The notes below the pieces were generated by a model that had not been told where the DNA came from, made no database searches, and saw only the letters and a list, made by a program, of their open reading frames with translations. DNA of 64,000 nucleotides from Portulaca oleracea (lineage: Eukaryota > Streptophyta > Magnoliopsida > Caryophyllales > Portulacaceae). The translations under genes were made by a program, and so were the position numbers. This document shows, piece after piece, positions 24,691 through 37,136 of this stretch. The stretch is taken from the NCBI GenBank assembly GCA_029582165.1, contig CM055868.1:21572391-21636390 (forward strand), written 5' to 3'. Position 1 is the first letter of the stretch. Each line of letters starts with the position of its first letter.

Positions 24691-25497
24691 CTTCATTTGT
24701 ATACAGAGGAATTTATAGGAAATAAAATAGTGGATACATATGCATAAGAAAATATGCAGACAGATGAGTTAGAGACATTGACTTGCAATAAATTTATAAT
24801 ATCAATAATCTTGTAGCTGAAATACTAAGAATATAATTTACTATTGTTATTAATGCATAAATTGTTTCAAAGATATATAAATAAAAGGTATCAAATAAAA
24901 GAATTACTTGTCTATGAACAATAGTTACCTCCATGATTTGTATTTATAATAACATTTAAATTATTGTTAGAAAACTTTAATATCTATCCAAATCACTTTT
25001 CCGATTTACATTTTTAAGCATTTGTATTATATATGATATATGATATATATTTTTAAACATTTGTATGGCTGAATGATAAAAATCAATTTGAGTAAAATAA
25101 TATAAAATATATAATAATATATAATACGTGACTTTCAATTAAGTAAAGTATGTGAACATAACTTTTGATTGTTGAGGATAATACTTGTACTAAAAATGTA
25201 TCATCTTTCACATTATCAAAATTCCATAATTTGTAAAGCATGCACCTTGTGAATTTATACAAATTTGGTTAACCTTGAGTGGATGATCAAGCATAATTAT
25301 TTAAAAAAGTTATTAACAATATTAAAGGTAATTTAAGAACAAAGCAACCGTTTTGTTTGTTTGTAATTGAAAATATATAACTTAAATGGTTAAGTATAAT
25401 AAATATTAATTTAATAATCACCATTTCATTGTCTTAATTGTCAAATGCATAACGTATGTATTAGCAAAAAATGCATGGGATACCTCGCTATCTTTTA

Positions 25498-25549
<52 letters not shown>

Positions 25550-27780
25550 ATATAATCTCCTGAAATTTGCGTGGTGGTATCATGATTATTAGGAATATCT
25601 CGCTAACTTTTTGTATATATTGCCTTGTATTCAATTTAAATTAAATAAAAATTTCTCATTGATTTTAATTATATTGTTATAAAATTATTTTCTCTTTTAT
25701 TAGTACATAAAACATAAATAATTGTTTACCTGATATTTGCCTTATTACAATCATTTTAAATTTTTATGTAATAATAAGTCTTCTTTTTGATAATGCATAA
25801 CATTCAGGTTCCAACCTGCATGAAATGACAAATTAGTAGACATAATTGTACATATACAATAGTTTTTGTATCTATTAACATTTCTAATTATATTTTAAAA
25901 GAAAGGGCATGGGAAATCAGGAGAGCAAATGATATGAAAATGTCTATGCAATGATGCAAGTAGTTTAAATGAAAACACAAATAAAAGTTTTAGTAGAGTC
26001 ACATATCTTATGGCAAGTAATGATATAGAACTAATCAATGTGTTTGTGTAAAAAAAAAAGTTAACAATTCTTAAAAGTGAATGAAAATACCAACCCGTTC
26101 TTTAAAGCTAAGACATCCAAGTTGCAATAAGAAGTTCATAAGACAACCATTTTCAACATTCAAAAATATAATTATCTTCTTCCTATATGGTGATGATCAC
26201 CATAAAATAGTAAAATGAAATGTGTAATATTCAAAAAAATAATCTAACAACAATAAAACTAATACCTCAACCTTAAGAACCAATGGAAATGATAATTGTA
26301 GTGAGACTGTGAGAGGAAAAAGATTGTGTTTTAGAGCTTGATGAGTAGCTTTGTCACAAACAACCCATCCAACCTTTTATAGACAAATAACATCATGGAA
26401 ACATAATATCCATAGGTCATCAAAATTTAATTGAATATAATAATTAATTAAATTTGTAACTTAAACTATATAATATTAACTTATTTTGTAACTTACAACA
26501 TTCATTATTAATTAATAATAATTATTCTATAAATTTTAAACCAAATATTAACAATTTCTTAGCCAAAAAGGAGAGTTGGAAAAAAATAATTTCATTGGTA
26601 TAAATTTAAATGGATTTTATAAAATAAAAAAGTTAAAGTGGCTTGGTATTTTATGAACGATAGTTGTGAACATACTAAAATTAAAACAAATTGCCACTTA
26701 TTGCAAACTTGAGTTAAATGCAATTTTTTACCTCTAAAAAAAGTACTATTTTTTTAAAGATAATATCACTTTAACAAATCACACACTCACCATCTCAATT
26801 ATAACATCAATTTTTTTTTATCGTAAAAATCAATTTTCACTCTTGTTAACACACATAAAGTGTAAATAATAATTGTTTTTGATAGCATAAGAAAACATGT
26901 TATTGATACATGAATCATTTTATATTTACAGTTTTTTACTAAAATGAAATCAATAATAATTATTTTTTTGTCAATGTTAGATTGATCACCTTATCAATAT
27001 CATCATTTTATTGATGCAAATGTTATTTTATATAATTTTCCCTTTATGTTGAAAAACTAACTTTAATAAATACTTATCTTATAAAAAATAATTTCATATG
27101 GAAGGTCATTTTGTCTTTTATTAAATATTGTAATTTTATAATTAGCTAATATTATTTATTTAATTGTTATTAGTAGTAACTTTCATTGTCAATAAATATG
27201 TATAAAATGACTTTTCTCTCAAAGGTACCAAGAGAAAATGCACACCACTTAATTGACCATTAGTAGGAAGCACAAAACACCAATATGAAAAGTCCATAAT
27301 GTTTTAAAAAAAAAAAGGAACAATCCATTAAAAAAAAACACCCTCCATTAATTTTGGTTAATCTAAATATTTGTTTTTTATCAAGTTAATATACATATTT
27401 GTAAAAGTTTACGAATAGTGGGCAGCTACTTCCTTTCAATGTGTTCTAAAATGCAAAAAACAAAAAATAAAATAAATAAAATGGAAGATAACGTAAATGT
27501 AAAGTTGTAACTTATCATAATAATGTATAGTAACTTATCTTTTAAATTAATTCTAATTTTTTTCTAATTATTAGCCAATTCTATTACTCATTATTATTTG
27601 TAACTTATCATAATAATGAATGTGTAAAAAAAATTAAAAAGTAAAATGGTTAATAATGATTTTCCCGAAATACCCTCTTTAAATCTTGCATATTCCGATC
27701 CTCGCCCATATACCCAGAAATATATATATATATATGATATATGATATATGATATATGATATATGATATATGATAGCATCT
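24370..27780. other. AT-rich spacer with microsatellites
   Basis: No gene is supported. It holds a TA repeat (about 24650-24688), an ATT repeat (about 25499-25548), and a repeat of the 7-mer GATATAT (about 27719-27774). Much of it may be decayed Helitron or MITE sequence, but I see no ends apart from the Helitron terminus at 24165. Confidence 0.5.
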
Positions 27781-27984
27781 TGTAACCTTATTTCTCTATG
27801 CTCATTCAAAAGTTAAACTGATTTGCTCACTCCGCCCCTAAAGTACTTCTCCCGAGAATCATTGATCAGCTTCTTCAAAACTTCCTCCAAAGATAATAAC
27901 TATTTGAAGAAGCTTATCCTCTTCAACCTTTTGGACAAGAAGCCACTATGGCCCCTCAAATTTGTTCACTGGCTTGTTACATAA

Positions 27985-28254
27985 TCACTTGGCACCAGCA
28001 AACAGATGGAAAACATCTAATGACATCATTTCTATGAAGTGTAGGGCACGTTGACGCACTGCATTGTCAAAATATATGCTATGAAAATGCTTCTTCACAA
28101 CAGGCCGACGATTTATCACAACAAACCACCTGCATAGAGCTGAAAAATTATTTTCCCTAAATACCATAATCGTCTGACCTTGAAAAAACCGGGTCTCGAC
28201 ATAGATTTCTCGCTTGAATTTTAATATTGATCGAATCGACCAATATTCGGACAT
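27985..28254 (-). CDS. Unidentified short ORF, possibly part of an exon
   Basis: An open frame of 89 codons runs on the minus strand. Its second half (LCRWFVVINRRPVV and on to ALHFIEMMSLDVF) has a natural composition. It begins just after a possible acceptor (TTTTTCAG near 28140), so it may be a terminal exon of the same locus as the exons at 28738-29306. The phase does not join directly to those exons. I do not recognise the family. Confidence 0.25.
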   Translation of the reverse strand: MSEYWSIRSILKFKREIYVETRFFQGQTIMVFRENNFSALCRWFVVINRRPVVKKHFHSIYFDNAVRQRALHFIEMMSLDVFHLFAGAK

Positions 28255-28737
28255 AAAAGTTCTCTTTTTCTATAGTTCGAACCCGATTTTGATCCGAATT
28301 TTAATTTCAGGTATTGAATTACAACATACTAAAGAAACTGAATGCCACAACCATGCGCCATGTTAAGCACTCAAGCATGTGTTTGAATTCCAACTAAAGG
28401 AAATATATTTCTTTATGTAAAACTTTACATTATCTTGGATGTCGTAATTAATCAAAGAAAATAATTCTTCATTTAAGTTATACAAACACTGTATATGAGA
28501 ATCAATAGTAACTAATACCATTTCATTCTTCAGGAAAATTGCATTATAAAATAACTTCCAGATCATTTCCCAGTATAAATAATACGAGCATACTAAACAG
28601 AGTTTGATAAGATCTATCCTTTGATTGTATTGGTGTGGGTTTGAGGGAGAAATGACAAATAGTTGAGCTATTGTCATGCATACAACCTACACTAATTAAC
28701 TTCACTATTCATCCACTTAATACAAGTACATATTTAC

Positions 28738-29306
28738 CTTCAACAGCCATAGCCCTGGTACATATCCAGAAATAGAGAATGCGGCATCTATGTGGATACA
28801 AGAAGATTTTTGTAATGGATTCCACTATAAAAATAGTCTACGACCAACATTTCATGAAACATGATAATTTGTGCCATCAAAGCTGACTCAGAACTTGAAA
28901 TTACTAAGAAGCACAGCCAAAGAAGACAAGAGTTAGAGAGTACAAGGAGAACACATTAGTTCATTTAGTAGGATGATTTTATTGCCGATAATAAAAAGTC
29001 AAAATTATTTAATGGTTGACCAATATCATGTCCATCCAACTGTCATATTTAAAGCTAACTTGCATATTACATTCTTTAAACTAAACATTCGTTTACCCTT
29101 AGTCTCTCCATTTGTTGAACTAAGGCTTTCTATATCTAAGCCTGCTCTGCTAATCTAAGGTCCATATTGTGAGGAAACGTAAGGGAAAAAAAAAATAAAG
29201 ATACCAAATTAAAAGTAGCAGTTAGGAGTGCACAAAGAAGCTTACTTGAGGGAGCAGGAGATTCATGTACAACCTCAACTGCAATTCTTCGCTGCAGTTG
29301 GTCTCC
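28738..29306 (-). pseudogene. Two possible exons of an unidentified minus-strand gene
   Basis: Exon 29306-29246 encodes GDQLQRRIAVEVVHESPAPS between an AG acceptor and a GTAAG donor. Exon 28787-28738 follows with an AG acceptor and a GTAAAT donor, and continues in phase as NAAFSISGYVPGLWLLK. Each exon has a splice signal at both ends and the joined frame is open for 37 codons. No start or further upstream exon was found before the Copia LTR at 30.25 kb. It could be a host gene cut by that insertion, or a gene fragment carried by a transposon. I do not recognise the protein. Confidence 0.35.
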
Positions 29307-30249
29307 CTGTCACATAGAAACCATAGAATGAAGCAACATTTTAAAATCACATAAGTAGAATTATTGTACATGAAACGGTATCTAAATTATAAGAAGATTC
29401 CCATAAGTTTGTCTAATCTTTATTGGCTATGAAACAAAAGTATCAAATATCACATTAAACCTCCTGTACAAAGTGATATACATTATACAATTGTTTTTTT
29501 TACATTTCATGGATGGATTAACCAAGCAATTTGATAGATTCCTTTAAGAAGGAGGCACAAGGGATTTATCAATGTCCTCAGTGGAATTTTGCAAGAAATA
29601 GATAAAGCCAATATAGGGTTTCATATATCTTACATGGAATCACTTTACTCTTTTTGTTCCCCTTTGCAGGTAGACGTTCACAAATATTTAATTCAATGCT
29701 TCACATTGATGGATTTACACTTTAGCTCCTACTTAGAATAATCTATAAATAATACAAACCTCTCTCAAGTTAAGCAGTGAAAATTGGCAGCCCACAAAAG
29801 CACATAAATGATCCAAAACAGGAAGTAATCAAATTATGACAAGCAATTGTTAAATGAGAAAAATTTTGGATCCTTAATTCAGAGAGAGCTTTCCTCTTAA
29901 CCTGCACGAGTGTTCATTGCACCTCTACAAAAATCCAATGAATATGATGGCAAAAAACCAGACACAACTACTACTTTGTCATCTTTGAGTTTTGACCATG
30001 TTAGAGATCTAATATGATAGCCAACCACCTTGATGTATGGTCCAATCCATAATTAAGTTTCTTAAACTAACCATGATTTTAACAAAAGTATAAGCATTTT
30101 ACTTATATAAACATAAAAGAAACTATTTAAAACATACATCATATTAACAAAATGGACACCAGTAGCCAAAATATAAGATCTTAGAACAGCTTTCAATCAT
30201 TTAATAATTGATTCAACCTTTATTACACATTACCCCTAAATAGATAGTT

Positions 30250-31191
30250 GAAATGAGAATCAAACTGTAGAATCCCTTTTGATACAGATAGAAGGACATT
30301 GGTCTCAGCATCCCAAGGACGTTCACTATCCAGCACCAAGAGGATGTCTAGCACAGACATTGCGTTTTGATGTGAGAGACAAAAAGAGCGAAAAACAGGG
30401 AAGTTTTTTGGAAACAATATTATATGTTTTCTCTATCCTTTTTCTAACCAGACTAAATCGATTGCAACTATGTGAATTGTAGGAAACAATCGATCAAGCA
30501 ATTGGAAAGAAAATAAGATTGCAAGTTCCGGGAATCTGACAAAAAGGAAAAAAGATTGGAGCATAATTGGAAAGAAAAGCGAAGCACGAAGAAGAAAGAA
30601 AGAATCCGGCCAAAATCAATCTCAATGACTCTACTCTACTGATTTTGATAATCTTATAAATAGAAAACCTAGAAATCGAAGAACACCAATGATTCCAAGG
30701 AAGTAATCGGGTGATACAAAAATAGAGAGAGCTTTGTTTTTGAAATCTTTCTCTGCGCAGAAAGTTGTGTTCTTTGTGAGAGTTTTGTTTGAGTGAAATC
30801 AATTCCTTAATGGAGTTAGGTTTTGATTTGTGAGATTGTAATCGAATCCTAGACGGACTTAGGTTCGATTGGTGTTTGCACCAAAAAACAGTGCTTTGTG
30901 TGTGTTTAACCAGAAACCTTTTTCGAAGTGTCCTCTACAAGGCACTCTGTTCGATTGTAAGCCTAAGGACGTTTACCTTAGGCAATTTTCATATTCAGTC
31001 TGCATTCTATTCCAACGAAATAGAGGAGGTTATTCAATCATCTTTTTATTGTCCTTTATTTCAAGTTTACTTTTTGGTTTATCTAAAGCTGAATCTTAAT
31101 CTAAAAAGATTAAGACCCTAACGTCCTTTACCAGTGAGTATTTGTGCAAAAAATTTTATAACCCTATTCACCCCCCTCTAAAGTTCTTTCA
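30250..31191 (+). mobile_element. 5' LTR of a Sirevirus-like Copia element (left end approximate)
   Basis: The right end is fixed by TTTCA just before the primer site at 31194. A TATA box (TTATAAATAG, about 30653-30662) lies about 540 bases upstream of it. The left boundary is a guess from composition, because no second LTR survives at the 3' side for comparison. Confidence 0.5.
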
Positions 31192-31193
31192 AT

Positions 31194-31205
31194 TGGTATC
31201 AGAGC
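31194..31205 (+). other. Copia primer-binding site (initiator tRNA-Met)
   Basis: TGGTATCAGAGC, three bases after the LTR end, is the standard complement of the initiator tRNA-Met 3' end used by plant Copia elements. Confidence 0.9.
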
Positions 31206-31251
31206 CTGCTCCACTGAAGATTCAGATACTAACCGCTATGTGGCAAAGATC

Positions 31252-34200
31252 ATGGCAGATCATAACATGGGTGATTTAAGTCAATGACGTTCATGGAACA
31301 GATCACCTTTGCTGACAGGTGATAACTACAGAGTTTGGAAACGCCAAATGGAGATCTTCTTGAGAAATCAAGATGAAGACATTTGGGACATGTCAACAAA
31401 GGAAATTATCCTACTCCTCGCAAGGTTGCTGCAGATAGAACGCAAGTTGACAAAGAGAGATTAGAGTATACAAATGAAGAAAAAGAGAAAGCAAAGAAAA
31501 ATACTCATGCTCATTATCTCTTAATATGCAGTCTTAATTTAAACGAATTTGAAAGAGTGTCTACTCTTGATACAACTAAACAGATATGGGAGTATTTGGT
31601 CACAACCTATGAAGGAATAAATCAAGTGAAAAAGTCCAAGATCAACATATTGGTTCAAAAGTATAAAGGATTCAAGATGGAAGAAAACGAATACATTGAG
31701 TCAATGTTCAAAAGATTCAGTGGAATAATCAACCATCTCAAGTCTCTTGGGAAGACCTATTCTAATGAAGAACAGGTAAACAAGGTCTTTCAGTGTCTAC
31801 CCAGACACAAATGGGGACGAAAAGTGACGGTTATAGAAGAAGCCCAAGATTTAGAGACTTTGAAGCTTGAAGAGTTGATAGGCAAGCTCCTTGCACACGA
31901 GATACGATTATTTGAAGGCAGCCAAACAAAGGAGATAGCTCTCAAAAGCACAAAAGAATCAGAGGATGACGATGAAGAAACTATGGCCATGTTAGCCAGA
32001 GATTTCAAACGCCTATATAGAAGAAATCCAAGATTCCGAGGCTACTTGAAAGAATCATCCTCCAAAAGATCATCACCCAAAGGTAAAACACCAATTAAAG
32101 ATGAAATTAAACTGCTAGATGTTTTGCTTGTGGTGCAACAGATCATATGGTGAGAGAATGTCCTAACGTAAAGAAAGCCAAGGAACAAAGTGATTATAGA
32201 GGAAAGAGATTCAACAGGAAAGCTATGGTTGCGACCTGGAGTGATAGCGATTATAGTGAAAGTGAAAGTGATTTTGATGAAATTGCAAATCTATGTCTCA
32301 TGACAAAGGACCTTGATGAAGCAGAAACAAGTGATAATGAGGTATTTACTAGCCTCTTTCTTTAATGCAATGAAAAAGCTCAAAAACAAAGATTTCTTAC
32401 TCTGCTTAACTACATTGCAACCCTTACCGATACAATTCGCTATCTCACTAGAATTGCTGAAACAAATGCCAAAACCATAGCAACTCAACATGAGATAATC
32501 CAAAATCTCACAACAAATAATATTAGTTTGAGGAATGAAGTGCATCAAAACTGAAAAGAGCTAAACCTCATTCTCAACCAAGAAATGAACCAAGTTCACT
32601 CTACCTTGCACTCTGACAACAAAACCTCTGCTGACAAACCCAGTTCACCAAGAGTTAAACCAAAAACCTTGCCTTTTCATTAACCTACCAGTCCACCAAG
32701 AATTAAATCAAAAACCAAAACCATGTGGGTACCAAAGGAACCAGACAAACAGCCTACCACTCAAAACACAGAACCTTCGTTTAACATGTCCAGTCCACAG
32801 AAAGGTATAATGTCTTTCAGTGCAGGTATGTCTCAGGGCTCACAACGACCTCTAGTATTTAGACAGCGGATGCTCGAGACGAGATCCAACCAAATTCAAA
32901 GAACTCAAGGACCACAAGAGTGGAAAGGTCATGTTTGGAGACAAAAGCCAAGGGAGGATCCTTGGAGTCGGCAAGGTCGGTAAGGACTCAAGAAATTGTA
33001 TAAATGATGTATATTTTGTAGAAGGTTCGGAGTATAATCTTTTAAGCATTTCTCAGTTTTGTGACAAAGGATACAATAAGAATTCCTGTGTTGTAGAAAA
33101 TGAGTCACATGAGATTGTCCTTAAAGGACATAGGATGAACAATGTATATGTTATTGACCTTAGTGACTCTATGACCAATGACCTTACCTGTCTTAGAGCT
33201 GCATTAGATGAGTCATGGTTATGGCATCGTAGATTAAGGCATGTTAACATGAAGACTCTCTAGAAACTGAAACTCTTAGGTCTGGTTAGAGGACTACCAG
33301 CACACAACTTCATTCGTGACAAAATATGGGAAGCATGCACCAAAGGAAAATAGACCATAACCTCCTTCAAGTCCCTGACTCAAGTTGTCACATCTAGATG
33401 TCTAGAATTACTGCATATGGACCTTTGTGGACCTGTACCATAAGAGAGTGTAGGATGACGTTCATACATGCTAGTTATTGTTGATGATTTTTCAAGATTT
33501 ACCTAGGTTTTATTCTTGAAGGATAAGACAGAAGCATTCCCTGAGTTTGAAAAGCTATACAGACAGCTTATGGTCCTTACATGACTAACCTTAGTATCGA
33601 TCAGGACAGATCATGGAAGAGAATTTGATAATCAAGACCAATTTGGAAACTTCTGTGATCAAGAAGGTGTTACCCACAATTTTTCTGCCCCAAGGACACC
33701 TCAACAAAACGGTGTAGTTGAAAGGAAGAACCGGACACTCGAGAACATGGCAAGAACAATCATCTGTGAGAATGATCTACCTCTATTTCTCTGGGCTGAG
33801 ATTGTAAATGCATCAAACTATATTCTAAACAGATGTACCATAAGGTCCTTCATGAAGAAAACACCATATGAGTTATTCAAAGGCAAGTCGCCTAATGTAG
33901 CTCACCTAAAGGCCATTGGATGCAAATGTTTTGTACACAACAATGGTAAAAAGGCTCTAAGAAAATTTAAACCAAGAAGTGAAGAAGGGATCCTAGTAGG
34001 ATACTCTTTATCTAGCAAGGCCTACAGAGTCTATGTAAAAGCATTCAAAAGGGTGGAAGAATCCATTCATGTCGTCTTTGATGAATCTCCCACCACCTCT
34101 ACAGAAATGTCCTCCATAAAGTTTCAAATTCATCAAGATGATGAAGATGAGGACACTCCCCGCATCTTTCAGCAAGGTCCTCTTCCACAAAATGAAGAAC

Positions 34201-35987
34201 CTCCTCCAAGAGATGAACCAGAAACTCCTACACAACCAGATTCAGAACAAGAGGAAGTAATAAATAATGATCAAGGACCTTCACAAGATGAAAATCCTCA
34301 AAACTCTGTTGGCTCAATGCCAACTAATTCTGAGGATCCCCCGAGGACCTTCAGGTTCAAGCCTGCCCATCCAGCCAACAACCTTCTATCAGGTTTGGAT
34401 GCATGTATTAAAACTCGCTCCTCTCTTAGAAATGTTTGTGCCTTCCATACATTTGTTTCGCAGATTGAGCATAGTGGACCTGAAGAAGCCTTAAAGGATA
34501 GGAACTGGATCCTTGCCATATAAGAAGAGCTCAATTAGTTTGAAAGAAATAAAGTGTTGAAGCTTGTACTAAGACCAAAACACCATCCTATTATTGGTGT
34601 AAAGTGGGTCTTTCGAAACAAATTAAATGAGCATGGCATTGTCATAAGAAACAATGCAAGATTAGTTGCCAACGGGTACAACCAAGAAGAGGGCATTGAC
34701 TACGAAGAAACCTTTGCCTTAGTTGCCAGACTAGAGGCCATTCGAATACTTCTAGCCTATGCATCATCAGCTCACATTAAGTTGTACCAAATGGATGTCA
34801 AGAGTGCCTTCCTAAATGGACATCTAAAAAAAGAATTCTATGTTGAACAACCTCAAGGATTTGAACAAGAAGATCTAGATACTCATGTCTACAAGCTTCA
34901 AAAGGCCCTTTATGGACTCAAGCAAGCTCCCAGAGCTTGGTATCAAAGACTAAGTTCTTTTCTGTTGGAAAATGGATTCGAAAGAGGTCTTATAGACAAA
35001 ACACTGTTCATCAAAACCTTAGGTCAGGATTCTATTATAACTCAAATTTTTGTTGATGATATTATATTTGGTGCGACTAATGAAAATCTAGTGAAAGACT
35101 TCTCTAACCCATGAACAAGGAGTTTGAGATGAGGCTAGTAGGAGAACTTAGCTTCTTTCTGGGCTTACAAATCAAACAAAATGAAGATGACATCTTTCTC
35201 AATCAAAGTAAGTATGTCAAAGAACTCTTGCAGAAATATGGTCTTGAGAATGCAAAGCACTGCAGTACCCCAATGTCCTCCACAATAAAACTTGATCAAG
35301 ATCAAAATGGTAAGGTCATTCCTGACAAACACTACCGAGGTATGATTGGATCTCTTCTTTACTTAATTGCCAGTTGCCTAGATATCATGTTTAGTGTTTG
35401 CTTGTATGCTCGGTTTCAAAGTGCTCCCAAAGAATCTCACTTGATTGTTGTCAAAAGGATATTGAGATATCTTGCAAGTACCAAGGACCATGGACTATGG
35501 TATCCTAGAAATAACTCCCTTCATCTCATTGGGTATACAGTGCAGACTTTGCTGGATCTAGAACTGATCGAAAAAGCACTTCTAGAGGTTGCCAAATGTT
35601 GGGTTTATCCTTGATATCCTGGCAATTAAAGAAGCAAAATGCAGTTGCCCTCGCCGCAACAGAAGCCGAATACATAGCAGCAGGAGCCTGTTGTAAGCAA
35701 ATTCCGTAGATCAAACAGCAGATGAAGGACCTTAGAGTAGAGCTCTCAAATATTCCAATCAAGTGTGACAACCAAATTAAAGTGTCATTCAAATCACTAA
35801 GAATCCGGTCCAGCACTCCCGTACCTAACACATTGAAGTGCGACATCACTTCATCAGAGATCATGAAGACAAAAGCCATGTAACACTAGACTTTGTCCCC
35901 ACTCATCAACAACTGGCTGATATCTTCACCAAGGCCCTTCCCATGGAGCAATTCATCTCCAACAGAAGGGAGTTTGGTATGTTGTAA
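31252..35987 (+). pseudogene. Copia gag-pol polyprotein, decayed (Sirevirus-like)
   Basis: The frame opens at ATG 31252 and hits TGA at 31285. Gag of the UBN2 type follows (about 31383-32110), with LLTGDNYRVWKRQME before it in another frame. A zinc knuckle CFACGATDHMVREC (about 32120-32161) is split from gag by a frameshift. The GAG-pre-integrase segment has LWHRRLRHVN (about 33217-33246), with a stop directly after it. The integrase core has TDHGREFDN and NGVVERKNRTLENMA. Reverse transcriptase is at 34554-35114 ([28 protein letters not shown]) and RNase H runs on to about 35987. At least six stops or frameshifts interrupt it, so it is not functional. The acidic Ser/Asp/Glu-rich segment after the knuckle and the env-like ORF downstream fit the Sirevirus (Maximus/SIRE) lineage. 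Confidence 0.85.
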
Positions 35988-36179
35988 CCTGATGACCATT
36001 TGAGGGCGAACTAGTATTCTCCCTTCCAAGGGGAGCTAAGGACCTCCACCGTTACGTAAGTACCTACTCTAATCGCTCATAAAGGTCCTTGACAATCTTG
36101 TCTTGGAACCACATTGAGCCACTCACTGAAATTAAATCCTGGCATACGGTTGTATTGGCAGTTCATTAATAACTGTTCA

Positions 36180-36573
36180 GTGTAACTTTTTTTTCAACTT
36201 TTTCAACTTTGATTTTCTTCCCTTGTTTTCAAAATCACGTTTTTTCACCCTTCTTTATTCTCAAAATCTCACTTTTTTTTCCTTTCTTCGTATCATATTT
36301 TCCTTCCTTTTTTTTTTCAAAATCACTTTACTTCTCTCACCTTCTCTCTATCACATCACACTTATTCTCAACCGTCACCTCCTTCCCTTTTTCCAACACC
36401 ACTTTCCTTCATCCCTCTCTCTCATTCTTTAATTATCCCCCTTTCCTAAAAACCGACTCCCCTTCTTCACCAACCTCTATTTAACTCTCTTCCTTCTTTT
36501 CTTTTACCCCACCAACTCCAGTCACCATCTCTCTTGAACTCTCTCTCAGATATTCAATCCACCTCTCTCCACC
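36180..36573 (+). promoter_or_regulatory. Pyrimidine-rich leader before the Copia env-like ORF
   Basis: About 390 bases between pol and the env-like ORF are almost all T and C on the plus strand, with repeated TTTTCAAAATCAC-type segments. This resembles a long 5' leader or a splice-acceptor region for a separate env-like mRNA. That reading is inference. Confidence 0.35.
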
Positions 36574-37131
36574 ATGAAGAAACGCCCCTCTCAAAAGAAT
36601 GTTGCCCCCACACCTTCCTCTCGAGTTGCCAAAAGACTTCATTCCAACAAAACATCGTCAAACCCTCCAGAATCAAACAAATCGAACTCATCCTCCTCAG
36701 ACACTCTCACCATCCCTCCCCAACCTCCATCCATTTTGTTTCTCACCTACGAGCAGCGACTTGAAAACCTGGAAAAACGTCTCATTCAATGCTGCGAGAA
36801 TGTAGACCTCGACTCCCTCAGCATCTTTCCATCCTTCACTACTCTCAAAGACTTGGGATGTTCGTCGTTCTTCGATTGTGAACCGGTAATATATCCCTCT
36901 CTTGTCCTTCAATTTTTTGCTAATCTCATTCCCAACTCCTCCAAGTCATCTATTCAAACAACAGTCGCTGGAGTCGATATTTTCTTGGCCCCTTCCCAAA
37001 TTGAGCAAATCCTGCATCTTAACCCCAATCCTACTAAACAACCTTTATCTCTTTCCCCTGATCCCAAGCAAGAACTTCGCCGACACTTCGCTCGTCCTTC
37101 AGAGATTAGAAACACTCAATACACTGGCTGA
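36574..37131 (+). CDS. Env-like ORF of the Sirevirus-like element, 3'-truncated
   Basis: The ORF starts MKKRPSQKNVAP and stays open for 185 codons. Residues about 1-50 are basic and Ser/Pro-rich. Then come EQRLENLEKRLIQCCENV (a possible coiled coil) and LVLQFFANLIPNSS with VAGVDIFLAPSQIEQIL. The last two segments match the pattern of plant Sirevirus env-position proteins (putative plant transposon protein domain). Those are usually several hundred residues longer. Here the reading ends at the junction with the A2 LTR near 37135. No transmembrane segment remains. Whether such proteins act as envelopes is unproven. Confidence 0.6.
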   Translation: MKKRPSQKNVAPTPSSRVAKRLHSNKTSSNPPESNKSNSSSSDTLTIPPQPPSILFLTYEQRLENLEKRLIQCCENVDLDSLSIFPSFTTLKDLGCSSFFDCEPVIYPSLVLQFFANLIPNSSKSSIQTTVAGVDIFLAPSQIEQILHLNPNPTKQPLSLSPDPKQELRRHFARPSEIRNTQYTG

Positions 37132-37136
37132 ACTTC

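Noticed and set aside
27719..27774. Regular short repeats considered as a CRISPR-like array
   Set aside because: The 7-mer repeats have no spacers and the genome is a plant; it is a microsatellite.
31383..35987. Treating each Copia frame as a separate gene
   Set aside because: They are consecutive parts of one polyprotein broken by stops and shifts.
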